Positions 23,352 to 36,880 of a stretch of 64,000 bases of DNA are shown here, one piece after another. The first letter of the stretch is position 1, and each line of letters begins with the position of its first letter. The position numbers and the translations under genes are program-made. Below the pieces are notes generated by a model. The model did no database searches. It was not told the DNA's origin and saw nothing but the letters and a program-made list of their open reading frames with translations. The stretch comes from Combretum micranthum (lineage: Eukaryota; Streptophyta; Magnoliopsida; Myrtales; Combretaceae): positions 186,001 to 250,000 of the forward strand of contig JAMXBD010001590.1 in assembly GCA_024138025.1 (NCBI GenBank). Reading direction: 5' to 3'.

Positions 23352-25059
23352 AATCTCCTACTTAGATCGTACATTATGCTCAAGTGCATCTCCTAATGTT
23401 GTAGGAATACACAACTTATCAAGTAGCTAGCTATCATATAATCGTCATCTTAACCAATCATGTCCATTAGTGTCTTTAATACATGGATCACAGGGGTTTT
23501 TGCTAAAACCAATCCTCGGCTGGACCTTCAATGTTCACATATACCTAATCAAATAAATGACCTGGATTGAGCATGGATGTATAGCATGAAATTCACATGT
23601 CAATTGTGATCAATACATGTCTACTTCCAACTGGTCCTTCCAAAATGAGATCATTAACCAAATAGACATTTAGAGTGAAAAGTAGAATAATGTATAATTG
23701 AATAAATCAAATACAAATGTCTTGATATGATAAGATAACTCAAATGAACAAATAATACAAACTCCTCCTAAACCTATACATCATTTAACAAAATGATATC
23801 TATATGAGCAGTGTGCTCAATGAAAGCCTTAGGTGCTAATGCCTTGGTCAATGGATCCGCTATGATAGAGTTTGTATCTATATGCTCTATGCTAGCTAAA
23901 CCACTCTGAACCATTTCTTTTACAACAAGAAACTTAATGTTAGTGTGCTTTGGCTTCAATGAACTCCTATTATTGTTCGAGTAGAGGATTGTTCCCCTCC
24001 TATCAAAATATAATTCAAATGATATTTCAATCCTACTAACCACACGCAATCTCAAAATAAAATTACAAAGCCAAATAGCCTAATTAGTTGCCTCATAGCA
24101 AGCTACAAAGTTTGCAACCAAAGTAAAAGAAGCAATAAGTGATTGCTTAGCACTCTTCCATGCAATAGCTCCTCCTGTTGGTAGAAAATATAATATAATG
24201 TGAACTTTCTACTATCATGGCATCCTATAAAGTTCAAATCTAAATATCCAATGACCTCAACTGTATCCGACTTTCTGTATATGAGCATGTGATCCTTTGT
24301 CATTTGAAGGTACTGCATAACCCTTTTGGGTGCGACCCAATAGTCCTTACTTAGATTGTTTTGGTATCTTCCCAACATCATACAAATGAATGCAAGTCTG
24401 GATGAGTATAGGCTTGGAATACATCAAACTGCCTATTGTAGATGCATAGGGAATTTTTTCCATAGATTTTGAATCAAAACCACTCTTAGGACATTGATTT
24501 AAACTAAATTTATCACACTTCCTCATGGGGTATCATGTGGTTTACAATTTTACATGCCAAACTTTTGTAGGATCTTCTCAATATAGACCTTTTGTAATAA
24601 TCCCAAGATTCCACAATAGAGATCTTGGCGAATTTGGATTCCTAATACAAAAGAAGCTTTGCCAAGATTTTTCATTTCAAAGTATTCTAAAAGAAAATTT
24701 TTAGTCTCTAGCAACAAATCTACGGTGCTACTAGCAAGCAATATGTCATACACATACAAAATTAAGAAAATAAATTTACTCCTACAAAACTTGTAATACA
24801 CACAATCAACAACTGTATTTACCTCAAAACCAAATGATAGTACAACTTGATGAAATCTTTGATACCATTAATTGGAAGCCCGATTGATCACATAGATGGA
24901 TTCCCCCAGTTTACAAACCATTTTCTTAGAGTCATTATCATTCAGACTCTCAAGTTGCATCATATAAATTGTTTCATCAAGGTCTCCATTGAGAAACATT
25001 GTCTTAACATCCACTACTATATGCATCACCCCTAGACTACCTCTACTATTTCTTAACAA
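23352..25059 (-). pseudogene. copia reverse transcriptase-RNase H remnant
   Basis: On the minus strand, in order: reverse transcriptase MDVKTAFLNG-like VDVKTMFLNGDLDETIYM (near 25015-24960); the active-site region LYVYDILLAS at 24740-24760, where the usual YVDD reads YVYD; and FEMKNLGKASFVLGIQI (24690-24630). RNase H follows with VIGYLDLNFIGCHDSRK (24270-24210) and the C-terminal IEHIDTNSIIADPLTKAL (23890-23840). Several frames are joined by shifts and stops, so the copy is dead. The loss of the first Asp of YVDD alone would abolish polymerase activity. Gag, protease and integrase of this copia element are missing; gypsy sequence begins immediately upstream at about 25060. Confidence 0.85.
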
Positions 25060-25920
25060 TCAACGCACTTTGGTATGCTGCTGATATATTGATAGGGTCA
25101 AATAAATTGACCATATCTTGAATCTGCATCCTCAAACCCCTGATCCATCTAGCAACTAGCTAATCATCTGTCTCCTAAATCCCATTCCTAGCTATCAGGT
25201 GGTAAAATTCAGAGGTATAATTATCAACTAACCTACTACCCTGTTTAAGATTCTGCAACCTCTGATACCTGATGTGCTGAAAGTTGTAGGGCAAAAATGC
25301 CACTCGTAGGTGCTTCTTCATCTTCTCCCAAAAGGTGATTTTAGACTTTCCCAGCTTAATCCGAGTCAATTTCAACTGTTGCCACCACGCTGTGGGCCTA
25401 CCATGCAATCTAGTTGCTATTAGTAGCACCCATTTGTCCTCAAGGACCCCTTTAAACTCCAGAATCTCTTCCATTGTAGCCAACCAATCTAATAATTCCT
25501 CTTATTAGAGGTTGCTATGGAATTTTGGTATCTCTATTCTCATATCCACCTTCCAATGCCTCTAGTCTTCCTCTACACGAGGCTTACCATGCCTACGTGG
25601 TAATTCATCATGCTGCCCGTCCTCCTCAATAGAAGAGGATTCATCCTCTGCTTCATCCACATCTGGCATTGGATTAGAGTTTCATCCCCATCTAGGGTTT
25701 TCATTCCTTTGGTTCCCCATCAACGCACCCATCTTCTTTGCCAAGCAATCAACTACTACATCCAAATGACGTTCCAGCACTGCATCCAACCGTTGATCAA
25801 TCATCTACCCGATCCTTCGATCTAGATCATCATGATTGTAGATCCAGTGCAGCACGACGTTGATTAGCTTGTCTGTGGGGTGCCATTGTTACAAAGAGCA
25901 AATTTGGCTTTGATACCATT
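25060..25920 (-). pseudogene. gypsy gag remnant fused to copia pol
   Basis: The best frame (25175-25483) reads EFKGVLEDKW, GRPTAWWQQLKLTRIKLGKS, FWEKMKKHLRVAFLPYNF and SRLVDNYTSEFYHLIARNG, a clear Retrotrans_gag domain. A degraded continuation to about 25065 reads DMVNLFDPINISAAYQSAL, again gypsy Gag. Upstream of 25483 the frame is broken by stops. A minus-strand primer site (TGGTATCAAAGCC) is at about 25908-25920, next to the LTR. There is no gypsy pol: the next bases to the left are copia reverse transcriptase on the same strand. Gag would package element RNA. A large deletion across nested elements best explains the join. Confidence 0.75.
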
Positions 25921-25922
25921 AT

Positions 25923-26731
25923 GACGCAGCAAATTAATTATGGTTTATCACAAATTATTAATTTATGCAAGAATACCAGCTTAAGATCTTCAAAAGCCTA
26001 TTGATCCTAGGAATACCTAGGCTAATGGCATCAAAAATCGAAATGTTATGATGAATTCGAAATTTGGAAAAAGAGCAATGACGGGTCTGAATTTTTACTG
26101 AAAAATATGATATTTCACTATCCAATTGCCCTAGGTATACAATATATAGAAACTGTTTGTTTTGGCTTTTTCCGGCAGATACAGATACTTTTTCAAACTT
26201 TTTTCTAACAAATTATTTATCAAGAAATAGATAAAGATAAAAAAAAGTTGACAGTTCTTATCAAAAGATCAAATAGAACAAATATAGATAAAATTTAGAT
26301 GCAAATCATATATATTTGCATATATCATTTTAAAAAAGATACAGATACAGATGAAAAACAGACAATCCAAACAGACCCATAAGCTAGCTTAAAAGCTGCA
26401 AAAAATAGAACTGAAACTGTCAAAAAAAAAATATAAAGTCTTAAAACGATATACATAAAAAGACAAAGCTAATGCTACAGATGGCGTGCAAAATTGGCAC
26501 TCCTATAAAAAATTATAAGAAAAATAAAACCTATAAAAAATATTAAAAATGGTCATTTGAAGCCTTAAACGAAGGAATTTAGCAAAAAATGGGTCTAACT
26601 CAACACCAAAGGAACTAACTTCTTCGAGTTAGCTCGTTTTCTTCAAGATAATGACCTATAATTATGGGACTACCACTGGCCAATCTTGACCCCGCTTTCT
26701 CAAGTACTTGTTTGTCACTTCTTGTGCTTCA
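25923..26731 (-). repeat. gypsy 5' LTR (contains a MITE)
   Basis: It starts TGACGCAGC on the plus strand, next to the minus-strand primer site. It is taken to end at GTGCTTCA near 26731, where copia LTR sequence resumes. No second copy is present, so the right end is inferred. A MITE lies inside it at 26148-26380. Confidence 0.5.
26148..26380. mobile_element. MITE of the 'CCTGTTTGGAT' type
   Basis: The ends are ACTGTTTGTTTTGGC on the left and GACAATCCAAACAGACCC on the right, imperfect inverted repeats. Subterminal GATACAGATAC words also occur near both ends. No coding sequence is present. Confidence 0.5.
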
Positions 26732-26732
26732 T

Positions 26733-26801
26733 CGGTATGCGTCCACATGCCTATGTGCATTAAACCAATAAGTACATGTGAATTAAGTCTAAATTCTAAC
26801 A
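26733..26801 (-). repeat. copia LTR end fragment
   Basis: Nearly collinear with 23285-23351: both contain TCCACATG, a TTAAACC...TAAGT stretch and end TCTAAATTCTAACA or TCCAAATTCTAACA. It is the outer edge of the partner LTR, cut on the left by the gypsy LTR. Confidence 0.7.
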
Positions 26802-29800
26802 ATCACTACACTAAAGTCATCATATAAATCATTAGATTCATGCCATGTGCACGTGACTATTATTGATAGATCACCACATCTAGAACAATTGTATATACCG
26901 TGTGATTTGTCATGCTTGTAAATGACCTAGCTTTAATATCATTGTTGATGTGGATTTTGAATGGAAGAAACTTCCTATTTAGTGCAAAACATTGTCACAT
27001 TTCCTTTTCTTATCGCTGAAAAACATGAGAACCATACATCACATCTTTTAAATACGTGATGTTGCTGAATCCTTTTATCCTTTAGTTCTAGGCATTCAGA
27101 TAATAGTTGTGCATCTTTATCGCATATCTTCCCAATTCCAGGAAAGCCGAAGGTACGATCTGATGATTACATTTCTTGTAATATGAAAACCTACTTTTAT
27201 GTCAATATTTTGAATCTGAAGAGAATACGGACTGAAAGCAGATGCCTATGCTTATAAAAACCTTGGAATTATCATCATTTCCTATGATATTCAAAGACAT
27301 AAATCTCAATTCTAGCTATACTGAATGCTTCTTATTTCAAAGAAGAAGGAGCAGATATGTATATTGGATTCTAGTACACTTGGACATGAGGAGTAAACCT
27401 GAGTAACAATGTGCATTTGAGATCATTTTCATGTAATAAAAAAAATACTATCAGAATGGTTTACATCTATTTTTCTTCTCCCACTTTCATGAAATTTTTT
27501 CCATTTATATGCTACCACGTAAAATTAATAAAGAAAAATTATCAAGGAAATGACGTCATAATGAAATATTTCACAAGTTTTTTCAAAAGATTATCAATTT
27601 CAACAATTACTATAGTTTGGGGGCAAAAAATTAGCAAGTGATCTGGAAATCGAGAGAAGGGAATGGGGAAGGTTGTTTAAAATTGAAAACCAGACAACTA
27701 CTATACTTTTCATTTTAGTTTGATTGTTTATATGTTTTCTAAAAGCAAAAGCTTTCGCACTCACGAAAAATTGAATTCAAAATTAATATGTATTTTATGT
27801 GCATTTACAAAATGTTCTTTCCAGGAGGCTTCAAAGTTAGCAAAATTAAATGACTACCTACATCACTAAACCAATGTAAAGAATAGCATGATTATAGACG
27901 AGTCCATACGACTCAAGAATACATAGCACCTAATGTTGTGTATAATTTGGATCAAGTCTTAGCTTAGTCAGCTAAAAATTTAAAATAAGGATACTTTTTC
28001 CATGACAAGCTGCTTTCATTACTCTTGTAATAATTGCCTTTTGCACCAATCACACAAGTAAATTTTGGACCTACCTCTTGTGGACAGCGAGTAAATTAAA
28101 GTTGCATGTATTCACATATATCTCTCTCTCCCCCTCTCTCCCTCTCTTTGGATAAGGAAGAAGGGTCATCCCATGATTTTATTAGAATCTAAAAAATATA
28201 TATGCTATATTTAATACTTGAATTTTTATTAATTATTCAATACTTATTTGCTCTTTTAAATTGTTAATTATTATGTTCAGTTGAATTTTTTTGAGGTCAT
28301 TTGCATTAGTCATCCTAATTCTATATTGCATTATTTGTCCAATCGAATTTTCTAATCAATTAGGGAGTGCTACTAGAGTATATTACATTGTCTATTTTCG
28401 GGATTGGTTGCTTTCCTATTCACTACTTTGTTTTCACTACTTACATGTATAATAAGTAAAATATATTTTTAAAATAACCATTTATTACATTTAATAGTCT
28501 AGGATTAGTAGAATAAAAAGCTAACTAGTAGATGGTTTTAAGCAAAATTAACATTGTTAACCTTGGAAAATTCCATCCATTAGAAATAAACAAGGTCAAA
28601 GTGAAGTAGTCAATTAAATCAAAGTTCAGACACTAAATGCAATATTATCTAAATGAATAATGAAAGAATATCGATTAGATAAAGGACATATAGATGTTCG
28701 TACTATCAAATTTTGATAATTTAATATATAAATGTTTTTTTTTTTTTCAATTTAGTGCTTCTACTTTGAGACAAAGTTCAATTTAGTGTATTTTTCAAAT
28801 ACCCTTTAATAAATGGTATGTTGAGCTGAAATGAAATATATAATCCTCTTTTTATTTATTTATTTTTTATTTTTGTACTTGTTGTTCATACGAACTATCT
28901 CATTAACTAAAATCTTTGAATTTTTGAAACTTTGGCTATTATAATTGCCAAGAACACCATATTTAATTCCCTTTGTTTGAAAAGGGAAATATTTTGCAAT
29001 TAGACCTTTGGTAATTTGTAACATCCTAGTCAGAAAATCATTTCACTTCGATAGGACGTAAAGAAGTGGCCCCCTGTTAACTCAACATAATGTCTATTTA
29101 AATATCTACCAAATGGAGATACTAATTAAATTTTATTTCAAAATAGATACCATATTATCGAAGCGTAATAGTATAAACACTTATATAGCATGAGGAGAGA
29201 TGGAATTGACGAGGAAGGAGGGCATAAGCATAAAAGCAATAACGACCGATTAGTGATAAATGGAATTTGCTTTTATAGATTTTTGAAATTGATTATTTAC
29301 GAAAAAATTTAAAAATTAATAAATTTTATAGCTAAAAGAACTCGAAAAAATACTATTGAATGTATGAAAATTCTTTCAAGTATTTGATTGATTAATTTAT
29401 GGATAATAAATTAATTAATATTAAAATTTAAATATCTAATTATATGCTTTATCATAATCCAGATGCCATTTGTGATAACTCATAATTTACCATTGGGAAT
29501 GTTTGGTATACTTGGAGTTGAATTTACGTAATGCTGAGTTGCTTCTTGTCGTGGTTTTGTCAAGTGATTAGTTTATGTCAGGGACGGCCCCATCGTAGAG
29601 CTCTCGAATTGGAAACAGGTTAAAAGGCTATTTAAGTTAAAAAAATATGTAGCTAGCTAATAGGACAAGAGTAGGACTGGGAAATGTTGGTCATAAATTA
29701 AATAATATGAAAGCTACATCCACCAGAATTATCATTAGTTTTTTTCACTGCTGTTAATAATTGAAATTGAGACATCATTTCTTGAACATCCCATGTGCCT

Positions 29801-30320
29801 ACTAAACTGTCATCGCAGCCAAAAGTCCCACGAAGGAATTCACTAATGCTTTATTTCTTGACCGTTCATATATGGAAGATTATAAAATTTGGATTATTTG
29901 CACCTATGCGTTGTAATTGATTACTAGTGGGGTAAGTTTCTCTTAATTAGCCCTACGCACAAGCAGCTTAACAGTGCATAAACGTGATTGTGTTTTCCAG
30001 TCCTACAATTTTCTAACGCTTGTTCAAAAAAGATAAAAAATATATATACATATATATAATTTTTTTTTTTTTTTTGTTACGGCAACTTAAATGAAAATTA
30101 TAATAATAGGAGCATAAGAAATATCATCTTCCTTAAGCTTTGAATTTTTCTTAGCTTATATATGTGTGTATAGTTTTCAATTTTTATTTTTGTTTCGTTG
30201 AGCCCTAAGCCTTTTAATTTTTAATTTCTTTTTCAAGTTTCCAAACACTTAAATAAAAGGAAGACTAGAAAAAGATCACTCCACCATGTCTCTATTCATA
30301 ATTTCTCTAAGTTCCATTTA

Positions 30321-30394
30321 AGCGTTTTATTAGTAAAAAGATCCAAACCATGATATAAGCGTTTCATTAGTAAAAAGATCCAAACCATGATATT
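30321..30394. repeat. two 37-bp tandem copies
   Basis: Copies start at 30321 and 30358. They share ATTAGTAAAAAGATCC and CAAACCATGATAT and differ at one base in the first ten. Confidence 0.85.
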
Positions 30395-30778
30395 TTATTT
30401 TTATCATTAGTGGACATCATAGAATAATGTTACTTGGACATTTTGATAAAGGCAAAAAATTTAAATTAAAAAAAAATAATAGACAGAGTACGTATCAAAG
30501 CTGAATACTCCAATTAAAAAGTTCAAAGGAAAAAGATCATATAATAAATAGCCAAAGGTGAAGAAAACTTTTGTTTTTTTAATTTTTGCCATATTTTTCA
30601 AAAGTAACATAGTTTCTTATTAAAAAAAAATAACAGCTCTTGTCATAAGATGAAAGATTTCTTACTTTCTAGTTCTCTTCTAAGTTTAAATTATCAGTAA
30701 AAATCTAATCAATTCTTTCATTAAGCCGTTAATATTGAAATATAAACCAAAAACCACACTATAAGATAAAAAAACCCT

Positions 30779-31084
30779 CTAATCTTTCCATGTGGTGTCT
30801 CTTATCATTCTATTCAAAAGAGGGGGAAAAGGTTTTATAATATATATTGTCCCCACCACAGTAGCTCGTCCTCCCGGGGTCCATCCCTGCCGAACGTATT
30901 GCTCATTATTAATTATATGTACAGAAACTTGTAATATTACTAAATTACCGACAAAGGGGACATATTGCCTCATCGAGTTTAGGCAATGAATGAAATCTTT
31001 CAGGAAAAGAATATGCCTTTTCTTAAACGCTGTTATGGTTTGGCCTGAACCTCTTGACTGCAGGTGCAAAAACAAAATATTCAA
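30779..31084 (-). other. unidentified 101-codon open frame
   Basis: The frame lies in a patch less AT-rich than its surroundings and contains VRQGWTPGGRATVVGTIYII. I do not recognise a family. The plus strand also has an open frame here (30792-30989), so coding direction is uncertain. It may be an old fragment of organelle or host gene sequence, or chance. Confidence 0.2.
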
Positions 31085-31290
31085 AAGAATGAAGAGATGA
31101 ACCCAAAATATATATTATATATATATATATATCGCATGTTCAAAAGAGATATAAGTGTATATATGTATCATATGTAAGTCATGTAATACATATTCAATAT
31201 TTACACATGTAACATGTTGGTCATACGATACACAAAAAAATCCTATATCATATGTTGCGATGATAATTATGTAATTATTTTTATCTAAGA

Positions 31291-33214
31291 TGTATATATA
31301 ATATAAAAAAAGATAAATAAATTATAAAGAAGGGAAAGTTTGTCATTTGATATAAAATAAAGGGTTTTATGGTCAATCCTAAAGTATATAAAAGGATTAT
31401 TAAAAAGAGTCAAAGAGTCAAAGGATATTAAATAAGAAAGTTTTATGGTCAAAGTTGAAATATAATTTTATTGTGTTCACATGGAAAAAAAATAGTAAAT
31501 GTTCATTAATTTATAGTGTAGGGTTACGTTTTCATTAATGATAGCCAACAATAGTAAATCTTCATTAATTTATGACATAGGGTTGCATTTTTCCTAAGCC
31601 ATCTTTCTCTATAAATAGGCCTTAGACCCACAAGTTTTTCCCACATTTCTTCTCAGCCAAAATTAAGGTATGTGGGTCTAAACTCTCTCTTTTTCAATTC
31701 CTTTCCTTTAGGTAGATAGTCTAATTCCAGTTTTATATATCGATTGAAGGAGATTCAAATCTAGAAGCGAAACATAGAGTGGTTTTGGAGAATATAAGAT
31801 TCAAATCCAATGAAGGTAAGATCTAACCTAATCTTTGTAATTCATAGATTATTAGGAAACATGTCATGATGATGGTATCAATTGTGATAGGAGAAAGATT
31901 TAAAGAATTAGGGTTTATGATTTCAATCAAGTTCTGCAAATTATAGGTATGTGTGAATTTGCCCTATCTCTATAGATTCAAAGTTATAAATTTTATAAGG
32001 GATCTATTCATAGAAGATTATATATATATGTATGTTGTGAAGGATTGTGGAGATCAAGGAAGATTTGAAGAGAAATTGATGTTAGGTTTCTGTGAAGTAA
32101 AAACAAAATTAACAAGTGAGTTAAGATTTGATTAGGGTTATGGTATTAGGGTTAGGGTTTGACATCATGATTACAATTGAATTTTAATTGCGACATTAAT
32201 GATATACAGGAGTATTGTGAGATTAGGGTTCCATTTCAATTAAAGTTTCTATTGAGTAGATTTGGATTGGAAGCAAATCCAGTACGTCCTTACCTTGTTT
32301 GCTGCTTGTGCGTGATAGGTTTAGAATTTATAACTTGATTAACGAATATACGACCTTAATTGAAATTGAGTGTTGGTTGTGAGTGGTTTCGACTAGAGTA
32401 GAACTCATGGCGAGGCCATGGTGGAGGGTGATCTCTAGTGAGACAACCTGATGATCCTTGTGTGAGGTTGTCCCGAGTGGACTCGTGCTTGGAGATGATT
32501 CTGGTAGATTAAGTCGTGCTTTCGAGCTTTGGCTGGGCATGCAAACTGTATATATGTATATATTATAATATGTGTTTCGGAATCTGAGTTATTCCGGGTT
32601 TAGGTTTATATCATGAGTATTCCTAAACTGTGTTGGTTGCAGGCTAATGAAAAGATAAATTAATTTGTGCTTGTTGCATTAGAAATTATAAGTTGTATGT
32701 GATATTGTGTTATGTATGATCATGTGCATGTGCTTGTGGTTTAGATGTACTGGGCCTTTGTGCTCAATCCTTTTTTTTTTTCAGGTGTAGGTGATGAAGA
32801 CATTGTATATGATCTTTTGGTTATGATCTGTACATAGATCATGGGAATGACGATAGCGGTCCAGATTACCCTGTTGAGGAATAGATTCAGATATAGATTT
32901 ATATGAGAAGAATTTTAAGATCATTTACGATATTTGGAACTATATTAAGAATTTATATGTTAAAAAGGATTTTTAAAATTTTATGTATTTTGGATTTGTT
33001 GGCTTTGGTTTCCAACATTGTTTGGATCAACAAGATGTTTGAAAAGATTGTTATTTACAAGTTTTATAGGATTTGAACTTTTTGTTGTATCCTTTGAGAG
33101 AGTATGGAGAGTATATTTTATATGTTTTAAATTGTGGTGTTAGAATGTTATAGCCTTTGCGTGTCCTATTTAAGAGGACATGGCAGGTTTAATTGCCAAC
33201 AGGTTAGGGTTACA
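31291..33214 (+). repeat. 5' LTR of LARD (shortened at its 3' end)
   Basis: It carries a TATA box TATAAATA at 31610-31617, the likely promoter. GGGTTAGGGTTT-like telomere-box words occur near 32150. Compared with the right LTR it lacks about 215 bp just before its 3' end: GGCAGGTT is followed almost at once by AGGGTTACA. Confidence 0.85.
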
Positions 33215-36200
33215 GCTTATTTGGTATCAGAGCATAGGTTTATGATCTTTAGGGAAATTAGGTTATGAACTCCTTAGGACAGTGAGATGAAGAGAGGGGG
33301 TAGATCACGGGAAAGTTAATAACTATGGAAAGCATAGAGTTGTTTCTTTTAATGAAAATTTTCTAGGTTGGCATCTTCATTATGATTTCTTATTGTTTCA
33401 TTCATTATAGGTTATTGTTTATAAGTATTATATTTATTATCATTTATGTCATTATGTTTTCATAATTATTTTCATATATTTTCTTGGAATATTTGTTATT
33501 TTATTTTTGTTTTTGTTGTTGCTCTCTTAAATACATAGAAAAGTGATCATTAAAAGAAATAAAGCTCAACAAAAATCTAGAAATGATAATTTATAAAACT
33601 AAAATATCCTCATACTAAACTTATGATCTTTTAGGATTCTACTATAATACATATACATGTTTATACAAGAAGTTAATGACATTTAATGAAATGTAACAGA
33701 CAAAACAATAATGACCAAAGTAAGTTAAAGAGAATATATAAATACATAAATTAATAATCGTAACTTACATAAAGAAATTTAGAACTCAGCCATTACAATT
33801 TTAATGACTATAAATTCCAAAATTAATTGAATGAAATAAATGATTGAAACCTCCTCTTAAGTTAACCAAGAGACAACCTACAATAGTCAACAAATCTTTA
33901 GATAGTCAACAAATCCTTGATGACACAATGCCAACAAATCTTTAATGATTGTTAATTATGAAATTCAAAGAAAAGTTAAAAAAAAAAGGAAGAAGAAGCA
34001 TTATTTGAATTAAATGATGCAAATTCAAAAGGCACAAGGATTAAAAAAAAAAAAGAAGAATTTTCTAAGCATCTCCAAAGATTTTAAATAAAAAAATAAC
34101 AAAGGTAAAATATTAGAGCCATAAATAAAAGAGAATGAAAATGAGAACTACCATACCAAATTTCCATAGTGGTAGTGACGATTAAATAATAATAACTTAT
34201 AAAATTCAAGGATTAAGAATAATTATAGTAATTTGAATCTTCAATTAGTATACAAACATGTAATAACAATGAATCTAATACAAGAAAATGTGAAGTGGGA
34301 CTGAAGAGTTCATGGTTTGTTTTATTCTATAAATGTTATGTTTAGTAAGTATTGTCTGTTGTTTTATCATGCTTTGTCAAATCTTGTCACCATTCTTGTC
34401 ATGTCCAGCCTTTTTTGAGTAATGTTATTTTGAGTCTGTCTTAAAATTCAAGTCATATGTTAGTTTAGTACCGGTCAGTTTAGTTACTCTCGATATTTGT
34501 CAGCCCCTCTCACTATTAAATTTATGATAGAATAAAAAAAATTAAATTATTTTTTTTATTACAAGCAAAACAACAAAATATATGAGAATATATATACATA
34601 TATAAATGTATAACATAACTAAATGAGTGAAGAAAAGACAAAATAAAATCATAGTTATGATAGAAAAATAAGAAATAACTACGAAAATTGGTTGACCTAT
34701 ATCTATAACATTAACATTAATAACAAATGTAATAAAAGTTGTCAATTATGGCAAAGGTCAAAATTGTTAATGAAATGGTAAACTCATAAAATAAACTTAA
34801 ATAAAAAGGAAGAATGTAAAATGATTATGAAAAAAAAATTGAGAATCAAAACGACAAAAGTCTAAATAATGATAATACCAGCAAGTGAAATATACCAATA
34901 AATAACTCATCTATTAAAATTTATTGGGAGCATAACAATCAAATTAATACAATTATATATATTTATGGTTTTTCTTTCATTTCTTTTATATAATGAAGTG
35001 GAATAAATATGGTGTTTGAAGGAAGTATAGAAATAAATAACCGCTTAAAGTTATTGGCAAGTGTAAGGATGAAGAAAATGCTAATATAGTTGTTGGAGGA
35101 GTATTCAAAGTAATTTACGGTAAAGTTTGAGATAATAAGTATTAGTATGATAATGAAGGGTCAGAACTATAAGAAAATGATTGGTGAAATGGAAGAAAAT
35201 AAAGACTGTTACTAAGATAAGATGACAGTATTAAAGATGATATGTAGACAGAAGTTAGAGGCGAAAGAAAGATGACTAAAGTTATTAGAAGAAATTGGTG
35301 TTATAAAGAAAATCTTCATAAATGGTTGACAATTATATTGTAGCCTAGTAGACACATGAAAGTAAGTGACAAAGTCATGTTGAAGAATGAAAGTAAGTGA
35401 GAAAGATTATATTTAAGACTAGATGAGAAGGATTGGAATAATCATTAAATAAGAGAATAGTTGAATCTTATATAGATATGAATGTATATGTGGAACAGTA
35501 GTTGCAAGAAAGAAATGTGATATATAGTGAGTTGTAAGGTATGAGAAATCTATGAATGATGGACGATGATGACATCTACACTAATCTATGATGATAATTT
35601 TGGGATGATTCTTAAAGAAAATCTATAAGAAGATATAATTGTTATATAAAAAGCAATACAAGTTTTGGAAGACAATTGGAAAAGTACGATGAATAAATAA
35701 AAGTTGTGGATTGTCTATGGTGTTTAACAGGGGTGATAAAACTAACTAACAGATACATAGATGGTATGATCATTTGAAATAACAGAGCAATATAAGGTTT
35801 GATCATTAGAGTTAGAGTTGAAAAATCTTAAATTTCGTGATTTGAGTTTTCTGATTGTTATTTAAAGGATTATAAGGTGACTATGTCCTAACGAAGTTTC
35901 GATGGAAATGGTGGTAATTAGAGGTAAAGTATAATGGTTTAATTGTGTTAATGAGTTGGATTGAGTTTTTCTATAGTGCAATCTACAGTTGTTTTGGAGG
36001 ATGTAATGATTGATTTATGAACTAAGATACAAGTATATAATCAAAGAAGATCTTTTGTTGAGGAGTAGATTTAATAGTTATAAAGGATACCAAACCCAAG
36101 TGAAGAACAATCACTTAATATTGGGCCAATAATGGATTTGTATGGTGAAACCCTGGAGACAAAGTGCATTAGTAATCTATATATCAAAGAATTATCGGAA

Positions 36201-36880
36201 CGTTAGGAGTAATGATGTCAAAGGAAGAGTTAGAAGTCATCCGATGATTTTAAAGGTTTACTTAAGGACATAAGTATATTTTAATCTTCATGTATATATT
36301 GATGGAAAATATAAGAAAATATATTGGAGATTGAGAAAACATATTGGAAGAAGTGTGTTAGTTAATGAGTATTTTGAGATTAAATGAATGATATGCAACT
36401 GATGTGAATTATTTTTTATATGGAACAATAAGGATAAAAACTAAGTTGATTCAATGGAAGTATAAAGTACACAGTGACATTTGGAGCTCCAGGTTAAGGT
36501 AAGATTTGACTTTTGGAATTTGAATTGATAAATAGTTATGAGATTTTCATCTTTCTAAACATCGCTCGAGGAAACTGAATTGGAGATTCAATACAATGAG
36601 GTCGAGGTAAGATTTCTTGATGGATATTGTTAATAAGTTTAAGTTATAATCAAGAGGTATGTCGTGAGGTATCGGAGGAAGTGAATCCAAATTGAGTGGT
36701 GAAAGTTAAGAATTAAAGAGACGTCGATGGAATTATATTCTAACTAGCAGATATAAGCATGAAGATGGGTCAATATGGTGTAAAGAATCAGAAACAAGAA
36801 GAAAAGGAGTGGCAGTGAACTAATGGAGATAGTGATCCGGGTAACTTTTGAGGACTAAAGTTCTTTTAGGAGGGGAGAAA
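33215..36880 (+). other. non-coding internal region of LARD
   Basis: It begins with the primer site and a short leader, then 3.6 kb of AT-rich sequence without domain motifs on either strand. The second half (35000-36880) is purine-rich on the plus strand and may be a heavily decayed coding region; no residue pattern could be confirmed. Confidence 0.7.

Larger units (their letters stand above)
26802..31290. other. long intergenic stretch
   Basis: No gene or complete transposon recognised. It holds a CT-rich microsatellite at about 28117-28149, a 37-bp tandem duplication at 30321-30394, a minus-strand frame at 30779-31084 (separate entry), TA-rich tracts near 30040-30060 and 31108-31131, and several T-runs. 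Confidence 0.5.

Noticed and set aside
29578..29640. CAGGGACGGCCCC as a possible hAT end
   Set aside because: No inverted partner end or 8-bp duplication was found downstream or upstream.
32140..32165. Telomere-like TTAGGGTTAGGGTTT words
   Set aside because: There are only two units inside an LTR and the same words recur in the other LTR; this is not an interstitial telomere array.
32328..32540. Minus-strand frame conserved at 37921-38139
   Set aside because: The conservation is explained by the two LARD LTRs being copies of each other; there is no protein motif.
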